Shown: positions 7,901-14,704, counted from the stretch's first letter. The stretch is 17,632 bases of DNA from Scatosoma sp045644545 (GCA_045644545.1 JAZRHC010000018.1:1-17632), one strand, 5' to 3'. Made by a program: numbers and translations. The notes: generated by a model not told the origin, from the letters alone.

Positions 7901-9529
7901 GAATCCATTTTGGATCTTTGCTCGACTTCCTTCCCTCAGCGCAGATTAAAATGGCACTACCGCAGTCGTTTCGAACAGCTTATCTCTTTCTCGAACGAGA
8001 ATTTCTACGAAAGCGATCTCGTCACCTTCCCGTCCTCGAAGACGGATAAGGTTGGGATCGGCGTGGATTATATCTACGTGAACGGCGTGTTCGACAGAAA
8101 AACGAAAACCAACCGCGCGGAAGCGGAAAAAATCGTCGATTTGGTGTTCGAGCATATTCAAAAATATCCCGAACGCAGTTTGGGCGTGGTCGCGTTCAGT
8201 ATCTCGCAACAAAATTTGATCGATAGGCTGATCTCCAAGCGCAGACAACAAGACCCGTCGAAGGATCACTTTTTCAAGTCGGATAAAGCAGAGCCTTTCT
8301 TCGTGAAGAATCTGGAAACGGTGCAGGGCGACGAACGGGATACGATTATATTCAGTATCGCGTACGCGAAGGACGCGCAAGGAAAATTGCTTTTGAATTT
8401 CGGACCGATCAACCGCGAGGGCGGCGAACGCCGCTTAAACGTTGCCGTTACCCGCGCGAAATATAACGTGCAGCTCGTATCCTCTATGCATTATACGGAG
8501 CTCGATTTATCGGGCTCGAAATCGGTCGGCGCGAGATTGCTCCGCGACTATCTGGAATACGCCGAAAAGGGCGCGGTCGGGGTAGAGAGAGCGGGAAGCG
8601 ACAATCCGTTCGAGAAGTTCGATTCGGACTTTGAAACGGAGGTTGGCGAATTTTTGCGCGAAAGAGGCTATGAGGTGGATATGCAGGTCGGGTGTTCGTC
8701 TTTTAAGATCGATTTGGCGGTAAAACGCCCCGATTCATCCGATTATCTTTTAGCGGTGGAATGCGACGGCGACACCTATCGCCTCTCTAAAACCACGCGC
8801 GATCGCGATCGGCTTCGCCAAGAAATTTTGGAGAGAATGGGCTGGAAATTCTACCGTATTTGGTCGACCGATTGGTTCAGAAACAAGCGTTTGGAAAAGG
8901 AACGGTTGCTTACGGCGGTGAAAGAAGCCTTTGAAAGCGCGCCGAAAAAAAACAACCGACACGCCGCGATAGAAGTGTCTTTTGAAGAAAGAATAGAAGA
9001 AAAACACTTCGAGTTTCCCAAATATCAAATGGCGGACGAGTGGGCGCTCGCTAGACGAATGAATAACGACGTTCTCCGCGTTACCCGCGCGATTTTGGAA
9101 GCCGAAGCGCCGATTTCGGAAGAATGGCTGTTAAAGCGTATCGTATTTTTATTCGACGGCAGGGAAAAGGTAACCAACGTCGTCCGCGACGAATTTAATC
9201 GAGCGATGTGGAATTGTCAAAGACAAGGGATTATTCGCCAAAACGGGTTCTTGTATTTGCAAGGCAAAGAAATTCCTATGTTGCGCGTGCCCGTAGAGGG
9301 CAAAGTACCCCGCGAAGTCAAGTATATCGAAATAGAAGAATTGAAAAAGGGCGTCAGGGCGTTGCTGAAACAAAACGTGACGGCGGAAAAAACGGGTCTG
9401 TTTAAATTGCTTGCCGCACAGCTTGGTTTTGCTCGTATCGGCGAAGCGATGTCGGCACAATTCGAAAACACCTTGCGGTTAATGAAAGACGAGCTTGAAA
9501 TCAACGGCGAAATGCTTTCGTTAAAATAA
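4943..9529 (+). CDS. DUF4011 / SF1 helicase / MTES_1575-type nuclease / DUF3320 protein
   Basis: A very large (1528-residue) cytoplasmic helicase-nuclease. Residues 1-200 match the DUF4011 start ('LLDTGKRNNLISF'). The SF1 helicase core is split: Walker A GPPGTGKS at 307-314, then a long helical insertion (about 380-900), then Walker B IFDEAS (Asp933, Glu934), GDSKQMPP (957-964), 'WHYRSR' near 1005, VQGDERDTIIFS (1127-1138) and RLNVAVTRAK (1164-1173). Residues 1224-1315 form a PD-(D/E)xK/Vsr-like nuclease with Asp1257, Glu1273 and 'RDRDRLRQ...GWKFYRIWSTDWF'; the His often seen after 'DGxxY' is Arg here. A DUF3320-type region follows (about 1330-1430). All catalytic motifs look intact. It is a single gene with its own promoter and terminator. 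Related helicase-nucleases occur in anti-phage loci, so defence is likely but unproven; DNA repair is the main alternative. Confidence 0.9.
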   Translation: MNKEKLNKWAELLLDTGKRNNLISFKDTKASTLEILSPDFVTIFNRAEHSAVFEVYDPKLEGEEEFEGAEEKSAERCVSKEEYLRAYEHKLKKQQILVYNTDNKPIAALKNIRKKAKTAVEETGVNIAYIAFGFIGWTEKEDSQAVMRAPILLAPITIENESSIEPHYIKVTDDEIIVNPTFAFKLQNEYGIKLPEFDEDEGIEVYFLKIEQLLSKLKWKVSTECKIGIFSFLKINMYKDLKDNAETIVKNGNVRALLGEPDTKFSGEGEKADEIDLLDLHNVVDADSSQAEAIKMALQGKSFVLQGPPGTGKSQTITNMVAECLLNGKKVLFVSEKLAALNVVYEKLKNAGLEEFCLELHSHKANKKQVIEELCHTLKLQKSGVSPQAERELKAKQEAQRKLDEYAAELHKVRPIINKTLYALYEEVSAHRFAPDMEFVVPNLKNKGEEYIEQAEAALCRYVEYIPSIGYDYHNNIWYGYENLDCSYQAVMQVKADLLAVSELARALRELSERAKEKYGVTVRTLTLARAFEKFFALAKDSGFITPSLLIKSTLNNALETVERMQVLAREILSKKGVLDEAFDEDIYKLDGQTLHKKLTKQFNGFFSRLFSGEYKRIVGELKLCKKNGKKPNYKTAVKAVDDLRIYQQKTNEFKRLEANVQKALGESYKGVNTDFARCISDLCDLAEIHLEGATFGRLATASPSAFVEQKAIFAEFASGYAKVFSECGEAEKRLIACFDRKKCDLQNLTLNDLIEKCEGCRESADKLDNWCEFLKLQQRLKALELQAFVDRTIEKQFEVANIIPVYKKAFYTQWIDATLHESPVLLGLARVPHDEAVKRFKEKDELHFEINKAKIKANLSAQRPNLDMVAQGSSIAILLREGEKKRKQKGIRSLLSEIGELAQTLKPCFLMSPLSVSTYLSSDMKFDVVIFDEASQIFPQDAVGAIYRGAQLIVVGDSKQMPPSNFFNASVEADLDDEEEDITDFESILDLCSTSFPQRRLKWHYRSRFEQLISFSNENFYESDLVTFPSSKTDKVGIGVDYIYVNGVFDRKTKTNRAEAEKIVDLVFEHIQKYPERSLGVVAFSISQQNLIDRLISKRRQQDPSKDHFFKSDKAEPFFVKNLETVQGDERDTIIFSIAYAKDAQGKLLLNFGPINREGGERRLNVAVTRAKYNVQLVSSMHYTELDLSGSKSVGARLLRDYLEYAEKGAVGVERAGSDNPFEKFDSDFETEVGEFLRERGYEVDMQVGCSSFKIDLAVKRPDSSDYLLAVECDGDTYRLSKTTRDRDRLRQEILERMGWKFYRIWSTDWFRNKRLEKERLLTAVKEAFESAPKKNNRHAAIEVSFEERIEEKHFEFPKYQMADEWALARRMNNDVLRVTRAILEAEAPISEEWLLKRIVFLFDGREKVTNVVRDEFNRAMWNCQRQGIIRQNGFLYLQGKEIPMLRVPVEGKVPREVKYIEIEELKKGVRALLKQNVTAEKTGLFKLLAAQLGFARIGEAMSAQFENTLRLMKDELEINGEMLSLK

Positions 9530-9540
9530 TTTTTCAAAGA

Positions 9541-9567
9541 AAAAACCTGCCTTTCAGGCAGGTTTTT
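9541..9567. terminator. Bidirectional terminator between convergent genes
   Basis: The arms AAAAACCTGCC (9541-9551) and GGCAGGTTTTT (9557-9567) enclose a 5-base loop. A-run and T-run flank the GC stem, so it can terminate both the helicase gene from the left and uppP from the right. Confidence 0.9.
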
Positions 9568-9604
9568 ACGTGAAAACCGTTATTTTCGATGTTCTTTGGG
9601 AAAG

Positions 9605-10453
9605 TTAGACGAACAGCGGGGGAAGGACGAGCGCGCCGATCACGAGTACGCCGAGGGCGATACGGTACCAGCCAAAGACCGTGAAATCGTGCTTTTTTAC
9701 GAAGTCCATTAAGAATTTGATCGCGAATAACGATACCGCAAACGCTACGAACGCGCCGATCAGAAGATACCCGAATTCCGCCGCCGTGAACGCGAAGCCG
9801 TATTTTAAAAGCTTTAAAAGGCTCGCGCCGAACATTACGGGGATTGCGAGGAAAAAGGTAAATTCCGCGCCTGCGGGGCGGGAAATGCCTAAAAGGAGCG
9901 CGCCGAGAATCGTCACGCCCGAACGGGAAGTGCCGGGGATAAAGGAAAGGGCTTGGCAAAGACCGATAATAATTGCGTGGATATAGCTGATTTGCGAAGT
10001 GCTTTCGATTTTAAAGGTGCGCTTTTTGTTCCAAAGCTCCATTAAAATAAACGCCGCGCCGTAAAGAATGAGCGTGATCGAGATCACGAGCGGGGAGTCG
10101 GGCATATCGAATAAAAGCCCTACCACCGCCGCAGGGACGCACGCGACGACGACCTTTCCCCAAAGGTTGAAAATATCTTTTTTCACTATCAAGCGGGTTT
10201 TAAGTTCGCCTTGCTCGGTTTGTTTCTTTTCCGTGCCGAACGGAAATAATTTTTTCCAAAACAAGATCACGACGGCGAGAATGGCGCCGAGCTGGATCGT
10301 ATATAAGAACACTTCCTTGAATGCGGGGGAGCAGTCGAGCGGAAAAAGCGCGTCGAAAAGGAGCATATGCCCCGTGCTGGAAATGGGTAACCATTCGGTG
10401 ATCCCTTCGATTATGCCGAGAAAAATAACTTTTAAAATTTCAAGAAAACGCAT
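9605..10453 (-). CDS. uppP: Undecaprenyl-diphosphatase (UppP/BacA)
   Basis: Integral membrane phosphatase that dephosphorylates undecaprenyl pyrophosphate to recycle the lipid carrier of peptidoglycan and wall polymer synthesis. Overproduction gives bacitracin resistance in known species. At 282 residues it has the usual family length. Both signature motifs are present: EGITEWLPISSTGH at 16-29 (with the catalytic Glu and Ser region) and PGTSRSGVT at 173-181. The remaining sequence is a series of hydrophobic helices. The ATG is preceded by AAGAGGAT, and a promoter lies about 50 bases upstream. It is monocistronic, converges on the helicase gene and diverges from the cold-shock gene. The assignment is essentially certain. 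Confidence 0.97.
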   Translation of the reverse strand: MRFLEILKVIFLGIIEGITEWLPISSTGHMLLFDALFPLDCSPAFKEVFLYTIQLGAILAVVILFWKKLFPFGTEKKQTEQGELKTRLIVKKDIFNLWGKVVVACVPAAVVGLLFDMPDSPLVISITLILYGAAFILMELWNKKRTFKIESTSQISYIHAIIIGLCQALSFIPGTSRSGVTILGALLLGISRPAGAEFTFFLAIPVMFGASLLKLLKYGFAFTAAEFGYLLIGAFVAFAVSLFAIKFLMDFVKKHDFTVFGWYRIALGVLVIGALVLPPLFV

Positions 10454-10506
10454 ATTATCCTCTTAAAAACGCGGAATACAATAAATATATTGTAAGAAGT
10501 AGTAAA

Positions 10507-10535
10507 ATTATAACATTTTCAGGGCGATATGTCCA
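10507..10535 (-). promoter_or_regulatory. Promoter of uppP
   Basis: On the minus strand: TGGACA (10535-10530), 17-base spacer, TATAAT (10512-10507) preceded by TGT, giving an extended -10. Transcription should start near 10500, with a leader of about 46 bases. Confidence 0.7.
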
Positions 10536-10585
10536 CAACTTTTCATAAAAAAAGCGAAAAAAGGCAAAAATTTTTTTATAAACAA

Positions 10586-10614
10586 TTGCAAATAATAAAA
10601 ATTTGTGATATAAT
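10586..10614 (+). promoter_or_regulatory. Promoter of the cold-shock gene
   Basis: TTGCAA (10586-10591), 17-base spacer, TATAAT (10609-10614) preceded by TGA, an extended -10. Transcription should begin near 10621, leaving a leader of about 110 bases before the cold-shock start codon, as is typical for cspA-type genes. Confidence 0.75.
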
Positions 10615-10620
10615 AATTTT

Positions 10621-10731
10621 GTATTCGGAAAATACTTCGGATAAATCGGGTACGTTGGGTTTATAAAATGCCGTAGGGGCATCACTTCGAGGGGGAATTT
10701 CGGGGTACAAAAATACTAGGGAGGTACTCCA
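10621..10731 (+). promoter_or_regulatory. Structured 5' leader of cold-shock mRNA
   Basis: The leader contains a small hairpin ATGCC/GGCAT (about 10668-10682). A second, GGGGTAC (10702-10708) with GTACTCC (10724-10730), ends one base before the start codon. The ribosome binding site AGGGAGG (10718-10724) sits in the loop and at the edge of the second stem. This layout could let temperature-dependent folding control translation, as known for cspA leaders. Pairing is visible in the sequence; regulation is inferred. Confidence 0.5.
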
Positions 10732-10944
10732 ATGAGTCAGGGAACTGTTAAGTGGTTCAATGCGGGAAAAGGCTATGGCTTCATAGCCGGCGATGAGGGC
10801 GGCGACGACGTTTTCGTGCATTTCTCGGCGATCGTGGCGGAAGGCTACAAAACGCTGAAAGAAGGGCAGAAAGTTTCGTATGAAACGGAAGCCGACCCCA
10901 AAAACCCCGATAAACTGCGTGCGGTAAACGTTTGCGCGTTGTAA
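10732..10944 (+). CDS. csp: Cold-shock protein (CspA family)
   Basis: A 70-residue single-domain nucleic-acid chaperone that binds single-stranded RNA and DNA, melts secondary structure and supports translation in the cold or during growth transitions. The full cold-shock domain is present: it opens with GTVKWFN, RNP1 is KGYGFI (13-18) and RNP2 is VFVHF (27-31). It ends with 'DKLRAVNV', as usual for the family. Length is normal. The strong ribosome binding site AGGGAGG lies 7 bases before ATG. It has its own promoter, a long folded leader and a downstream terminator, so it is monocistronic. The assignment is very secure; which paralogue (cspA, B, C...) cannot be told. Confidence 0.97.
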   Translation: MSQGTVKWFNAGKGYGFIAGDEGGDDVFVHFSAIVAEGYKTLKEGQKVSYETEADPKNPDKLRAVNVCAL

Positions 10945-10955
10945 TCGGGTGGGGG

Positions 10956-10980
10956 TTCGTAAAGCGTTCGCCTTTACGAA
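10956..10980. other. Stem-loop after cold-shock gene
   Basis: TTCGTAAAG (10956-10964) pairs perfectly with CTTTACGAA (10972-10980). No T-run follows, so it is more likely an mRNA 3'-end stabilising hairpin or a protein-binding site than a terminator. Confidence 0.5.
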
Positions 10981-10991
10981 GCTGAAATGAT

Positions 10992-11028
10992 CGGTCGCAT
11001 TGTCTTAAAGGACTGTGCGACCGTTTTT
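10992..11028 (+). terminator. Terminator of the cold-shock gene
   Basis: CGGTCGCA (10992-10999) pairs with TGCGACCG (11016-11023), with an inner GTC/GAC pairing, and TTTTT follows (11024-11028). This is a classic intrinsic terminator. Confidence 0.9.
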
Positions 11029-11039
11029 CACAAAAAAAC

Positions 11040-11147
11040 GCTTGCGCTTGGGGTTGGGTCGGAAAAGCGTATTTCGAAGCGATCGGCTATCGCGCGAGCT
11101 TCTACGAAACCTCGATTGAGGACGGTGTGACGGTGAGTAAATTATAA
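11040..11147 (+). pseudogene. Start-less coding remnant, C-terminal fragment
   Basis: This frame reads 35 codons to a TAA with codon use like the neighbouring genes (GAA GCG ATC GGC TAT ... ACC TCG ATT GAG GAC). The fragment contains 'GKAYFEAIGYRASFYETS' and 'EDGVTVSKL'. Upstream in frame no ATG, GTG or TTG occurs before a stop at 10983, and the cold-shock terminator intrudes, so it cannot be an intact gene. It looks like the last part of a lost protein left by a deletion. I do not recognise the family. Chance similarity to coding DNA cannot be excluded. Confidence 0.3.
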
Positions 11148-11175
11148 AAACGGGCGCACCGTGTACGGAATGAAA

Positions 11176-11201
11176 AGAAAAAACCCGACTTTCGTCGAAT
11201 T
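11176..11201 (-). terminator. Terminator of the CCA-adding enzyme gene
   Basis: On the minus strand AATTCGAC, loop GAAA, GTCGGGTT form an 8-bp stem with two G-T wobbles, followed by a T-rich run (A-rich 11171-11183 on the plus strand). It lies just past the stop codon of the minus-strand gene. Confidence 0.65.
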
Positions 11202-11206
11202 TTCGT

Positions 11207-12556
11207 TTAAGTTTTCGAGAATTGTAAGGCAAGCTTTAAAAGCTTGCTTTTTTCGTTGTCTTTTGGGTTGACGGCAAGGTGCGATAAAAGCTTGTTTAAA
11301 ATTTCGGAAACGCGGGGGGCAGGTACGCCTTTATCGATAAGGTCTTTACCCGTCACACGCAATTCTTTTAAGGAAAACGGCACGTTTTCCGCACGCATTT
11401 TTTCGAGTAGCTTTTGCCATTTTAGGTTTGTCGGGCAGGGGGAAGGATCGTCCTTACAGCCCGAATAGTCCGCTTGTTTTACCTGCATAAGCGCGGGCAG
11501 AAGGGGCGCGTGGGCGACGAAGAATCGGCGTAGCTTGTTTTCGCCCGTCTGCAAATTGAAATCGTACATATGCCAAAGCACGAGCTCTTTCACTTGCGCG
11601 ACCGTCTTTTTCGGCGCTTTTAAGCGGTTTAGAACGTTTTCCGCGATCTCCGCGCCTTCGGTGGGGTGCTCGTGGGCGTTGCCGTCGCGAAGGGCGCAAA
11701 AGGGCTTGCCGATATCGTGCAACAGCACGGCGAGGCGCACCTCGTCGCTTGCGTACAGCGTGGCGCGCAGAGAATGGAACAGCACGTCGTAGCTATGAAA
11801 ATCCGCCCGTTGCGCCATTCCTTTGCCGAGCGTGAGCTCGGGCAGGAGCTTGGAAAGTACGCCCGTTTTTTCGAGCAGTAAAAGCCCTTGATAATGCCCG
11901 CCCTCGTTGCCGTACGCGCGGTCGGCGGATAAGATCTGCAACAGCTCGGCGTAGATTCGCTCGGGGGTGATATCCAAAATAAGCTCGGCGTTTTCCGTCG
12001 CGCCCGCAAGGCAGTCTTGATCGGGCGTGAAGCCGAGCTGCGCGGCTTGTCGGGCAAGGCGCATCAATCTCAGCCCGTCCTCGCCGAACACCCGATTTGC
12101 TTCGCGAACGGTGGAGATTCGTTTTTCTTTGATCGCGGGAATCCCGCCGAGTGGATCGACGAACTTGCCGTTTCGGATATCGTAGTAAACGGCGTTCATC
12201 GTGAAATCCCTGCGCTTCGCGTCGAGGGAGATATCGTCCGTGAAAAAGATTTCGCGGGGGGTATGTTCGCCGCGAACGTATTTATCCGAGCGGAACGCCG
12301 CGTATTCGAGCTCGTTCCCTTGCCCGTCCGTAAGCTTCACCGTGCCCGTGTTTTTATAAACCGAACGCACTAAAAATCCGCATTCCTCGGCGCACTTAGC
12401 CAAGCGTTCGGGCGGGAGAGGAGCGCAGATATCGAGGTCGGGCTTCGCTTTCTCTTTGCCGAGCAAAAAATCGCGCACGCTACCGCCCACGAGATAAAGG
12501 GGCGTGGGGCAAAGCTCGGTAAGTCGGAGTAAATTTTTAGGTAAAATGCTTCGCAT
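11207..12556 (-). CDS. cca: CCA tRNA nucleotidyltransferase / poly(A) polymerase family with HD domain
   Basis: Adds or repairs the 3' CCA end of tRNAs. Residues 20-45 hold the class II nucleotidyltransferase signature: GGSVRDFLLG (24-33) and DLD with metal-binding Asp40 and Asp42. 'RRDFTMNAVYYD' and 'GEDGLRLMRLARQAAQLGF' then match the nucleotide-binding and neck elements of the family. An HD phosphohydrolase domain follows ('AVLLHDIGKPF' and 'HEHPTEGAEIAENVL'), as in many bacterial members. ATG at 12556 was chosen rather than an upstream in-frame codon 14 residues earlier, because AAGGA stands 8 bases before it and the domain begins immediately; this gives 449 residues. It is monocistronic and divergent from the lipid kinase. 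A poly(A) polymerase role is the only realistic alternative; the encoded CCA in the window's tRNA does not decide this. Confidence 0.9.
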   Translation of the reverse strand: MRSILPKNLLRLTELCPTPLYLVGGSVRDFLLGKEKAKPDLDICAPLPPERLAKCAEECGFLVRSVYKNTGTVKLTDGQGNELEYAAFRSDKYVRGEHTPREIFFTDDISLDAKRRDFTMNAVYYDIRNGKFVDPLGGIPAIKEKRISTVREANRVFGEDGLRLMRLARQAAQLGFTPDQDCLAGATENAELILDITPERIYAELLQILSADRAYGNEGGHYQGLLLLEKTGVLSKLLPELTLGKGMAQRADFHSYDVLFHSLRATLYASDEVRLAVLLHDIGKPFCALRDGNAHEHPTEGAEIAENVLNRLKAPKKTVAQVKELVLWHMYDFNLQTGENKLRRFFVAHAPLLPALMQVKQADYSGCKDDPSPCPTNLKWQKLLEKMRAENVPFSLKELRVTGKDLIDKGVPAPRVSEILNKLLSHLAVNPKDNEKSKLLKLALQFSKT

Positions 12557-12588
12557 ACGGGAGTTCCTTGAAAAAAATTCGTAAATAC

Positions 12589-12617
12589 AGTATAACAAAT
12601 TTCAAAATAAATTGCAA
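12589..12617 (-). promoter_or_regulatory. Promoter of cca
   Basis: On the minus strand: TTGCAA (12617-12612), 17-base spacer, TATACT (12594-12589) with TGT before it (extended -10). The leader is about 25-30 bases. Confidence 0.75.
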
Positions 12618-12622
12618 TTGAT

Positions 12623-12651
12623 TTGCAATTCTTTGAAAAGTGTTATATAAT
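12623..12651 (+). promoter_or_regulatory. Promoter of the lipid-kinase operon
   Basis: TTGCAA (12623-12628), 17-base spacer, TATAAT (12646-12651). Transcription should start near 12658, about 70 bases before the chosen start codon. This also argues against the in-frame upstream codon at 12640, which lies inside the promoter. Confidence 0.75.
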
Positions 12652-12726
12652 AGATACGCGGAATTTTTTTATAAGGCTTCCGTTCGTTTGAGAAAAAACG
12701 GTAAGATTTTACGAAGGCAGAGGAAA

Positions 12727-13590
12727 ATGTTTCATATCATTTCAAACCCCGTTTCGGGGAAAAAGGGGAATTTGCGTAACCCCGAGCTCGTTTCGCGCGT
12801 TTTCGAACGGCACGGGCTCGAATATACGCTCTATCAAACCGCCTATAAAGGCGAGGGCAAAGAAATTGCCGAACGAATCACCCGCGAAGGCGGACGGGAT
12901 ATCGTCGTGGTCGGCGGCGACGGCACGTTGCACGAGGTGTTGAACGGGCTTTCAGATCCGTCCGTATGTCGATTAGGCTTAATCCCTTCGGGCACGGGCA
13001 ACGATTTTGCCTACGCGGCGGGACTGCCCACGAACGCGGAGCAAGCCGCGGAGCTGATCGCCACGGGCGAGGCGAAGGACACCGACTATATCGAGGTGGA
13101 CGGGAAACGCTGTATGAACGTTTGCGGGCTGGGAATGGACGTGGACGTGTTGGAGCGTTGCAGTCGCGGGAAAACGCGGGGGAAGATAAAATACCTCAAA
13201 AGTCTGCTTTCAAGCCTGTTTGCGTTCAAGGGCTATAAAGTGACGGTGGAAGCGGACGGCGAAACGCTCGAAAAAGACGCGCTGATCGCCGCGGTATGCA
13301 ACGGAAAGGCGTTCGGCGGGGGGATTCGTATCTGCCCCGTGGCGGAGATAGACGACCACAAATTCGACGTGACGGTGATCGATTGCCCGAATAGTAAATT
13401 CAAGATCGTCAAAGCGTTTTTAAAGCTGATGAAAGGGAAGATAATGGAAGTGCCCTATCTCACGCATTATCGCGCCGAACGCGTTCGGTTTTCGACGGCG
13501 GACACCGACACCGTACAGCTCGACGGAGAGCTTTATAAAGGTTTGGATTTCGCCCCGATTCTTAAAACGGGACTTAAATTTTTCAGGTAA
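12727..13590 (+). CDS. Diacylglycerol kinase-family lipid kinase (DgkB/YegS type)
   Basis: A 287-residue soluble lipid kinase that phosphorylates diacylglycerol or a related lipid with ATP, feeding phosphatidate back into phospholipid synthesis. Typical catalytic-domain motifs are present: 'IISNPVSGKKGN' at the start, VVGGDGTLHEVLNGL (61-75, with the nucleotide-binding GGDGT), and 'GLIPSGTGNDFA' (84-95). A C-terminal beta domain follows, ending with the family's 'DTVQLDGELYKG' element. ATG at 12727 was chosen because the family begins directly with this motif and GAAGG (12713-12717) precedes it; the longer frame would begin inside the promoter. It is the first gene of a probable operon, with the phosphatase only 9 bases downstream. 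The exact lipid substrate cannot be read from the sequence. Confidence 0.9.
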   Translation: MFHIISNPVSGKKGNLRNPELVSRVFERHGLEYTLYQTAYKGEGKEIAERITREGGRDIVVVGGDGTLHEVLNGLSDPSVCRLGLIPSGTGNDFAYAAGLPTNAEQAAELIATGEAKDTDYIEVDGKRCMNVCGLGMDVDVLERCSRGKTRGKIKYLKSLLSSLFAFKGYKVTVEADGETLEKDALIAAVCNGKAFGGGIRICPVAEIDDHKFDVTVIDCPNSKFKIVKAFLKLMKGKIMEVPYLTHYRAERVRFSTADTDTVQLDGELYKGLDFAPILKTGLKFFR

Positions 13591-13599
13591 GGAAAGGAT

Positions 13600-14685
13600 A
13601 TGTTCGAAGGGAAGTATAAACGCATATTAGAGCGAATGCCCGACGGGGTGTTCGTATTCGACGAAAAGCTGCGCGTGATATTCACGAACGCGGCGTTTCG
13701 TCGTTCCTTTTCGGACGAGGCGAAAGCGAAGGGCACGCTCAAAGAAGCTCTCGGCTGTAAGGAATCGGGTGCGTGCGGGGAAAACGCGGCGTGCGAATAC
13801 TGCTCGTTTTATCGCGCTATGAGCTCTTGCGTGGCGGAAAACCGAGAACGCACAGAAACGATGGACGCGACGATTCCCCGTTCGGGGCGTATGGACAAGA
13901 TCTCCGTTCGTATTCGCGTGTTGCCCGTCGGGGGCAAGAAAAAGCTCTTTTTGGGGCTTACGGACGGAAAATACCATTCGGAAATCGAGCGGGAAATGCT
14001 CACGGCAAAACAGATGCAACAACGCCTGTTGCCTGCGGGCAAGGTTGCGGGCGGCGTTCCGTATTCGTATATGTATATCCCGTGCCTCGAAATCGGCGGG
14101 GATATGCCCGACGTGTACGAGCTCGGCGGGCAGACCTACGGCGTGCTTGCCGACGTATCGGGCAAGGGGGTGTCGGCGGGTATGCTTTCGGCGTTCGTAA
14201 AGGCGGGCTTCGATAAAAAACAGCCCAAGCTCGATCTTGCGCTGAACGCTTTGAACGCGAAATTCAACGAGCTCAATCAAGACGAGCGGTCGTATATCAC
14301 GGTCGCCGCCGTAAGAATAGACGAGGGGGCAGGGGTGCTTCGCTACGCGCTCGCAGGGCATAACGCGCCTATTTTGTTAAAGACGGCGGAAGGGGTGAAC
14401 GAGATCGAGCTTCCCGCGCCGCCTATCTCTAACTGGATGCCCGATTACGGCTATACGGAACGGGAAATGCCCTTTTCGAAGGGGGATATTTTGGCGCTTT
14501 TGACGGACGGCGTGACCGAGTGCGTGAACTCGGCGGGCGACCTGTTCGGTATCGAGCGGGTGGAAAGCGTGTTGCATCAATCCTATAACGCGCAAGATTT
14601 TATCGGAAAATTGCGTTCGGCGTTAAGCGTGTTCTGCGGGGGTAAATTCTCCGACGACATCACGGCGATCGCGTTTGATTTATAA
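13600..14685 (+). CDS. PAS / four-cysteine / SpoIIE-type PP2C phosphatase
   Basis: A 361-residue signalling phosphatase. Residues 5-120 form a PAS sensor domain ('MPDGVFVFDEKLRVIFTNAAF'). Embedded in it is C53-x5-C59-x5-C65-x2-C68 in the 'LGC...CG....C.YC..YRA' context seen in a known subset of PAS domains, plausibly a metal or redox site. A short helical linker (125-145, 'AKQMQQRLLPAG') leads into a PP2C/SpoIIE domain (148-361). Its metal ligands are all present: GGDMPD (Asp168, Asp171), ADVSGKG (Asp185), LLTDGVTE (Asp303) and SDDITAI (Asp352/353). It should dephosphorylate a Ser/Thr on a protein, classically an anti-sigma-factor antagonist, but no STAS or anti-sigma gene is in the window. 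It follows the lipid kinase by 9 bases with AAGGAAAGGAT before its ATG. Confidence 0.88.
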   Translation: MFEGKYKRILERMPDGVFVFDEKLRVIFTNAAFRRSFSDEAKAKGTLKEALGCKESGACGENAACEYCSFYRAMSSCVAENRERTETMDATIPRSGRMDKISVRIRVLPVGGKKKLFLGLTDGKYHSEIEREMLTAKQMQQRLLPAGKVAGGVPYSYMYIPCLEIGGDMPDVYELGGQTYGVLADVSGKGVSAGMLSAFVKAGFDKKQPKLDLALNALNAKFNELNQDERSYITVAAVRIDEGAGVLRYALAGHNAPILLKTAEGVNEIELPAPPISNWMPDYGYTEREMPFSKGDILALLTDGVTECVNSAGDLFGIERVESVLHQSYNAQDFIGKLRSALSVFCGGKFSDDITAIAFDL

Positions 14686-14704
14686 TTTTTAAGTGGGGAA
14701 AACA

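Noticed and set aside
10956..10980. First stem-loop after the cold-shock gene as its terminator
   Set aside because: No T-run follows; the next hairpin at 10992-11028 has both a GC stem and a T-run.
12640..12726. In-frame upstream extension of the lipid kinase (29 extra residues)
   Set aside because: It would begin inside the -35/-10 promoter region, and the family starts at the chosen methionine.
13653..13805. Four-cysteine motif read as a ferredoxin-type cluster domain
   Set aside because: The spacing C-x5-C-x5-C-x2-C is not the ferredoxin CxxCxxCxxxC pattern, and it lies inside a PAS domain.
13627..14361. 244-codon minus-strand open frame opposite the phosphatase
   Set aside because: Shadow of a conserved PAS/PP2C gene; no family motif or start signal.
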